A stretch of 64,000 nucleotides of DNA, taken from contig NZ_QTJY01000021.1 of NCBI RefSeq assembly GCF_003703975.1, positions 1 through 64,000 on the forward strand, written 5' to 3'. Of the stretch, positions 60,184 through 64,000 are shown piece after piece. How positions within the stretch are numbered: the first letter of the stretch is position 1; the number at the start of each line of letters is the position of its first letter. The position numbers and the translations under genes were made by a program. The notes under the pieces are model-generated. The model searched no databases. It was not told the origin of the DNA and saw nothing but the letters and a program-made list of their open reading frames with translations. This stretch comes from Larkinella soli. GTDB lineage: Bacteria; Bacteroidota; Bacteroidia; Cytophagales; Spirosomataceae.

Positions 60184-60996
60184 ATGAAAACCGTATTGAT
60201 TACCGGGGCGTCGTCGGGAATCGGAAAGGCGGCCGCCCAACTGTTTGCCGAACAGGGCTGGAATGTGGCGGCAACCATGCGCACACCCGCTAAAGAGCAG
60301 GAACTGGCCGGCCTGCCGAACGTCCGGCTGTATGCCCTCGACGTCACGCGTACCGATACGATCCAGTCGGCGCTGGAAGCCGCCGGGAGGGATTTCGGCC
60401 GGATCGACGTGGTGGTCAACAACGCCGGATTCGGGGTTGACGGCGTTTTCGAGGCTATGACCGACGAGGTGATCGAAGGCCAGTTCGACACCAACGTGTT
60501 CGGGCTGATGCGCGTTACCCGGGAGGCCGTTAAGCTCATGCGCGAACAGGGCGGAGGTACCATCATTCAGATTGCTTCCATGGGCGGTCGCCTGGCTTTT
60601 CCGCTCTACAGCATCTATCACGGCACCAAGTGGGCGGTCGAAGGGTTCAGCGAGTCGCTGCATTATGAATTGAAACCGCTTGGTATCCATCTGAAAATCA
60701 TTGAGCCGGGCGCCACCCGAACCGAGTTTGCGGGCCGCAGCCGCCAGTTTATTCGTCCCGACTACACACAGGCCTACGATGCGTTTATCCGAAAGGTGGA
60801 TAAAGTCAACGCGGAGACGATGGAAAAGGGGGAGTCGCCCCGCAAAATTGCCGAGACCATCGTAAAAGCCGCCGGCGATACCAGCGGAAAACTGCGGTAT
60901 CCGGTCGGCAATCCGGCACCGGTTCTGCTCCGTCTCCGGAAACTGCTGCCCGAAACTCTCTTCTTCGGTATCATCCGAAACAGCTACAAACTGTAG
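60184..60996 (+). CDS. SDR-family oxidoreductase
   Basis: A 270-residue classical SDR starting at ATG 60184 (MKTVLITGASSGIGKAAA), which places the TGASSGIG motif at the usual distance; the upstream extension has no family match. The NNAGFG block, catalytic serine in QIASMGG, and active-site YHGTK are intact. C-terminal PGATRTEFAGRS is typical of the acyl/keto reductase-like subgroup. Probably controlled by the upstream TetR regulator. Substrate unknown. Confidence 0.92.
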   Translation: MKTVLITGASSGIGKAAAQLFAEQGWNVAATMRTPAKEQELAGLPNVRLYALDVTRTDTIQSALEAAGRDFGRIDVVVNNAGFGVDGVFEAMTDEVIEGQFDTNVFGLMRVTREAVKLMREQGGGTIIQIASMGGRLAFPLYSIYHGTKWAVEGFSESLHYELKPLGIHLKIIEPGATRTEFAGRSRQFIRPDYTQAYDAFIRKVDKVNAETMEKGESPRKIAETIVKAAGDTSGKLRYPVGNPAPVLLRLRKLLPETLFFGIIRNSYKL

Positions 60997-61107
60997 CGGC
61001 CCCGCCCGGAGCCGGTTTAATCCGATCTCTTTTTCAATTCCGTAGCGCACTTCCCGATTCTTTGCGAACTTTGCAGCCTGAAATGGCCTGCCTGGGCTAC
61101 CTATGCT

Positions 61108-61728
61108 ATGAATGTAAAGCAAGCGGAGTTTGTGATGAGCAACAGCGATCCGGCCAAATGCCCGAAACCGGATCGGCCCGAATACGCCTTCATCGGTCGT
61201 TCGAACGTCGGGAAGTCGTCACTGATCAATATGCTGACCAATCGGCATCACCTGGCCAAAACGTCGCAGACACCGGGGAAAACGCAACTGATCAATCATT
61301 TTCTGATCAATGGGGAGTGGTATCTGGTCGATTTGCCGGGCTACGGTTTTGCCAAAGCTCCGCAGCGGGAACGCGAGAAGTGGGAGCGCATGATCGACGG
61401 CTACCTGAGCGGCCGGCAGAATCTGGTCTGCACCTTTGTTCTGGTCGACTCCCGGATCGAGCCGCAGCGCATCGACCTCGAATTCATGGAACGGATGGGT
61501 GAGCGGGGAATGCCGTTCGTGATCGTCTTCACCAAGTCCGAAAAGATCGGCGTCAATGCCATTCAGCAGACCGTGAAGCGGTATCGCAGCGTGCTGCTGA
61601 AGACATGGGCGGAGGTGCCGCCCATGTTCATCACCTCCGCCGTTTCCAACCGAGGGAAGGAGGAAATCCTGAATTATATCGACGAACTCAACCGGGAATT
61701 TTCTGCCGAGATCGCCGGAAAGCGATAG
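61108..61728 (+). CDS. engB: Ribosome biogenesis GTP-binding protein EngB (YihA/YsxC)
   Basis: A 206-residue GTPase needed for large-subunit assembly. GTP motifs: G1 GRSNVGKSS (30-38), the switch region TSQTPGKTQ, G3 DLPGYG, G4 TKSE (a variant of TKxD), and G5 TSAVSN. N-terminal NVKQAEFVMSNSDPAKCP is typical of Bacteroidota EngB. Normal length. It stands alone, 112 bp after the SDR, and precedes the DUF5606 gene by 95 bp. Confidence 0.95.
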   Translation: MNVKQAEFVMSNSDPAKCPKPDRPEYAFIGRSNVGKSSLINMLTNRHHLAKTSQTPGKTQLINHFLINGEWYLVDLPGYGFAKAPQREREKWERMIDGYLSGRQNLVCTFVLVDSRIEPQRIDLEFMERMGERGMPFVIVFTKSEKIGVNAIQQTVKRYRSVLLKTWAEVPPMFITSAVSNRGKEEILNYIDELNREFSAEIAGKR

Positions 61729-61749
61729 GAAACCGCCCGCCGATCCTTT

Positions 61750-61757
61750 TATCTTTG
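61750..61757 (+). promoter_or_regulatory. Putative -7 element of the DUF5606 gene
   Basis: TATCTTTG fits TAnnTTTG and lies 66 nt upstream of the ATG at 61824. The -33 region is weak. Confidence 0.5.
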
Positions 61758-61823
61758 CTGTCCGAATTTTCAAAATTTGGCAATAACCAAACCAAAACGA
61801 CCGTTACCAATTAAAGTACCAGC

Positions 61824-62339
61824 ATGGAAGCGCTGAAAGAAATCGCAAATATTGCCGGAAAAAGCGGCCTTTACCGGATTATGAAGCCCAGCCGGGCGGG
61901 CGTGATTGTCGAGTCGCTCGATGAGAAGAAAGAGAAGTCGATGATCGGGCCGACGGCTCGGGTGTCGGTGCTGAAAGACATCTCCATCTATACCGATGAC
62001 GAGGATCAGTCGAAGCCGCTCGCCGAGGTATTTCTGGCCATTTACGAAAAATTTGGGGATGACCTGCCGGTCAATCCGAGAACCGCATCCAACAGCGAAC
62101 TCGCCGATTTCATCGGGGAAGTCGTGCCGGCCTATGACCGCGACCGCGTGCATATGTCGGACGTCAAGAAGCTGATCAGCTGGTATCTTATTCTTCGGAA
62201 TAATACCCCGGAGATTTTCGAAGTCGCTGCGACCGAATCCGCTGAAGCAGGTGAAGAACCCGCTCCGCAGGAAACCCAGGTCGAGGCCGCCGAAGAACCT
62301 GCCAAAGAAGCTAAACGCCCGAAGGCGAAAAAAGAATAA
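61824..62339 (+). CDS. DUF5606-family protein
   Basis: A 171-residue protein of a Bacteroidota-specific family. N-terminal LKEIANIAGKSGLYRIMKPSRAGVIVESLD and the helical block MSDVKKLISWYLILRNNTPEIF are characteristic. The last 35 residues are a low-complexity Ala/Glu/Lys/Pro tail (charged and flexible). No signal peptide or membrane segment. Function unknown. It has its own -7 element and a strong terminator, so it is transcribed alone or with read-through from engB. Confidence 0.9.
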   Translation: MEALKEIANIAGKSGLYRIMKPSRAGVIVESLDEKKEKSMIGPTARVSVLKDISIYTDDEDQSKPLAEVFLAIYEKFGDDLPVNPRTASNSELADFIGEVVPAYDRDRVHMSDVKKLISWYLILRNNTPEIFEVAATESAEAGEEPAPQETQVEAAEEPAKEAKRPKAKKE

Positions 62340-62360
62340 AAGATCCATTTTCAGTAATCT

Positions 62361-62397
62361 AAAAAGCAGAGAATTGCCCCTGGCTCTCTGCTTTTTT
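62361..62397 (+). terminator. Intrinsic terminator after the DUF5606 gene
   Basis: AAAAAGCAGAGA (62361-62372) pairs perfectly with TCTCTGCTTTTT (62385-62396) across a 12-nt loop, followed by more T. It lies 22 nt after the stop. Confidence 0.95.
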
Positions 62398-62530
62398 TAG
62401 TGCCTCTTCGGAGAATAGACTCATTCTCAGATAAAATATGGTTTTCTGCCGGAGTTAGCTGATCCTCAGCCGCGAAAGGTTATCAATCCGAAAATATTGC
62501 TAACTTTTACTGGTAATTGTCAGCGATTTC

Positions 62531-63910
62531 ATGCCTTTCCATCATCGAGTCCGCAATTTCACTTACCGCTTCGACGATCTTCGGACGCTGCTGGCGAAAG
62601 CTACTCCACTACGGTCGGGAGACGAACTGGCCGGCCTGAGCGCCCAGACCGCCGAGGAGCGTGTGGCCGCCCGGATGGCGCTGGCCGACCTGCCCCTGAA
62701 GACCTTCCTGAATGAAGCCGTCGTTCCCTACGAATCGGACGAGGTGACCCGTCTTATCCTGGACACGCACGATCCCGAAGCCTTTGCGCCCGTCGCGCAC
62801 CTGACCGTCGGCGACCTGCGTAACTACCTGCTGTCGGACCTGGCCGATGCCGAAACCCTGAAAAGCCTGCGGATGGGCCTGACGCCCGAGATGGTTTCGG
62901 CCGTGACGAAGCTGATGCGCCACCAGGACCTGATCACGGTGGCGGCCAGGTGTGAGGTTGTAACCCGGTTTCGGAATACCATCGGTTTGAAAGGCCGCCT
63001 GTCGACCCGCCTGCAGCCCAACCACCCGACGGATGATCCGCAGGGCGTGGCCGCCGGCATCGTCGATGGTTTGTTTTACGGCAGCGGGGACGCCGTCATC
63101 GGCATCAACCCGGCGACCGATCACGTCCGGACGGTGATCCGGCTGGTGGAAATGATCGACCAGATTCGCCGGCGCTTCGACATCCCGACGCAATCCTGCG
63201 TACTGAGTCATATCACCACCACCCTTCAGGCCATCGAACTGGGCGCGCCGGTCGATCTGGTGTTTCAGTCGATCGGGGGCACCGAAGCCGTCAATGCTTC
63301 GTTCGGCGTCAATCTGGCGCTGCTGCAGGAAGGATGGGAAGCCGGACGGTCGCTGAACCGCGGCACGGTGGGTTCGAACGTAATGTATTTCGAAACCGGG
63401 CAGGGGAGTGCGCTCTCCGCCAACGCCCACCACGGGGTTGATCAGCAAACCTGCGAGGTACGGGCCTACGCCGTGGCCCGGGCCTTCGACCCGCTGCTGG
63501 TGAACTCGGTCGTCGGTTTTATCGGTCCGGAATACCTCTACGACGGTAAACAGATCATCCGGGCGGGCCTGGAAGATCACTGCTGCGGCAAGCTGCTCGG
63601 CCTGCCGATGGGAGTAGACATCTGTTACACGAACCACGCGGAGGCTGATCAGGACGATATGGATACCCTGCTGAGCGTTCTCGGTCTGGCCGGCGTCACG
63701 TTCATCATGGGCATTCCCGGCGCCGACGATGTCATGCTGCATTACCAGAGCACCTCCTTTCACGATGCGCTTTACCTTCGGAATCAGTGTAACCTTCGGC
63801 CGGCCCCGGAATTTGAATCCTGGCTGCGGCAGATGGACCTGATGACACCGGAGGGGCGGCTTTTACCGGTTCGGAACCATCACCGTCTACTTCAGGCTGC
63901 CGGTTTATGA
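62531..63910 (+). CDS. eutB: Ethanolamine ammonia-lyase large subunit
   Basis: A 459-residue EutB of normal length. With EutC and coenzyme B12 it converts ethanolamine to acetaldehyde and ammonia. Family blocks: FLNEAVVPYESDEVTRLILDTHD, RLQPNHPTDDPQGVAAGI, VLSHITTTLQAIELGAPVDLVFQSIGGTEAVN, GLPMGVDICYTNHAEADQDDMD and IPGADDVMLHYQSTSFHD. No microcompartment genes are nearby upstream. It overlaps eutC by 4 nt. The gap before it (62398-62530) is AT-rich with a possible TAACTTTT -7 element near 62501. Confidence 0.96.
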   Translation: MPFHHRVRNFTYRFDDLRTLLAKATPLRSGDELAGLSAQTAEERVAARMALADLPLKTFLNEAVVPYESDEVTRLILDTHDPEAFAPVAHLTVGDLRNYLLSDLADAETLKSLRMGLTPEMVSAVTKLMRHQDLITVAARCEVVTRFRNTIGLKGRLSTRLQPNHPTDDPQGVAAGIVDGLFYGSGDAVIGINPATDHVRTVIRLVEMIDQIRRRFDIPTQSCVLSHITTTLQAIELGAPVDLVFQSIGGTEAVNASFGVNLALLQEGWEAGRSLNRGTVGSNVMYFETGQGSALSANAHHGVDQQTCEVRAYAVARAFDPLLVNSVVGFIGPEYLYDGKQIIRAGLEDHCCGKLLGLPMGVDICYTNHAEADQDDMDTLLSVLGLAGVTFIMGIPGADDVMLHYQSTSFHDALYLRNQCNLRPAPEFESWLRQMDLMTPEGRLLPVRNHHRLLQAAGL

Positions 63911-64000
63911 ACGCGTTCACACCCGCCGATACGGACCCCTGGCTTTTTCTGCAGGCCCACACCCCGGCCCGGATCGCCCGCGGCCGCACCGGCCACAGCC
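63907..64000 (+). CDS. eutC: Ethanolamine ammonia-lyase small subunit, 5' part only
   Basis: The ATG at 63907 overlaps the eutB stop (ATGA). The 31 visible residues, ending FLQAHTPARIARGRTGHS, match the EutC N-terminal signature TPARIxxGRxGxS. The gene runs off the window, so its completeness cannot be judged. Confidence 0.88.
   Translation, partial: MNAFTPADTDPWLFLQAHTPARIARGRTGHS

Noticed and set aside
62609-63763. Long minus-strand open frame within eutB
   Set aside because: Antisense shadow in GC-rich DNA; eutB itself is unmistakable.

Overview
The window looks like a chromosomal segment of a GC-rich member of the Bacteroidota, probably order Cytophagales (Spirosoma/Larkinella-like; this placement is inference). 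Support comes from the SusC/SusD pair, TAnnTTTG-type -7 promoter elements, scarce Shine-Dalgarno signals, a DUF5606 protein, an OmpA/TSP3 porin-like protein and the Bacteroidota form of Tgt. No replication origin, rRNA operon or CRISPR array was seen.

Region 1 (622-33452) is one large catabolic locus. Four transcription units appear to share a single regulatory design: (i) minus strand 7801 to 622: sialidase-like protein, MFS transporter, second sialidase-like protein, DapA/NanA-like aldolase, HEAT-repeat protein, Gfo/Idh/MocA oxidoreductase, SDR; (ii) minus strand 19021 to 8040: SusC, SusD, two BNR/sialidase-like proteins, a large secreted protein of unknown function, a GH32-like protein; (iii) plus strand 20239 to 30788: RidA, two 3-hydroxyacyl-CoA dehydrogenase-like proteins, class III aminotransferase, M19 dipeptidase, ceramidase-like protein, PhyH dioxygenase, NHL-type propeller, HpcH/HpaI aldolase, aldo/keto reductase, SDR; (iv) minus strand 33344 to 30794: Tat-exported TIM-barrel protein and an SGNH hydrolase. 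Each unit starts with the same 66-bp module: a 34-bp box containing two AGTA half-sites exactly 21 bp apart, then exactly 24 nt, then a TAnnTTT(G/A) -7 element, with no recognisable -33 element. An AraC-family regulator gene (19167-20039) lies between two of these promoters. I read this as a previously undescribed AraC-controlled regulon for uptake and breakdown of an unidentified, probably amino- or acyl-modified, sugar compound. Several of its enzymes have lost canonical active-site residues.

Region 2 (33456-35341) holds a decayed IS3-family element abutting the fourth promoter. Its transposase is broken by two related 16-17 bp GC-rich insertions and its right end is duplicated. An AT-rich triple palindrome, a degenerate stretch and tRNA-Asn with its terminator follow.

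Region 3 (35442-40718) is mostly housekeeping: a small PH-like protein, rsmG, a family 2 glycosyltransferase, tgt (without its zinc-binding cysteines) and an OmpA-family protein with a clear promoter and terminator.

Region 4 (40772-58768) is a Wzx/Wzy-type surface polysaccharide cluster with translationally coupled genes: Wza-like SLBB protein, Wzz, nucleotide-sugar dehydrogenase, flippase, glycosyltransferases (one frameshifted at a poly-A run), polymerase, bi-domain oxidoreductase, heparinase-like protein, epimerase and a WecA/MraY-like initiating transferase. The part from the flippase to about 51900 is visibly more AT-rich than its surroundings.

Region 5 (58817-64000) carries a thioredoxin-like protein, a TetR regulator with a perfect palindromic operator upstream, an SDR, the GTPase EngB, a DUF5606 protein, and eutB with the start of eutC cut by the window edge.
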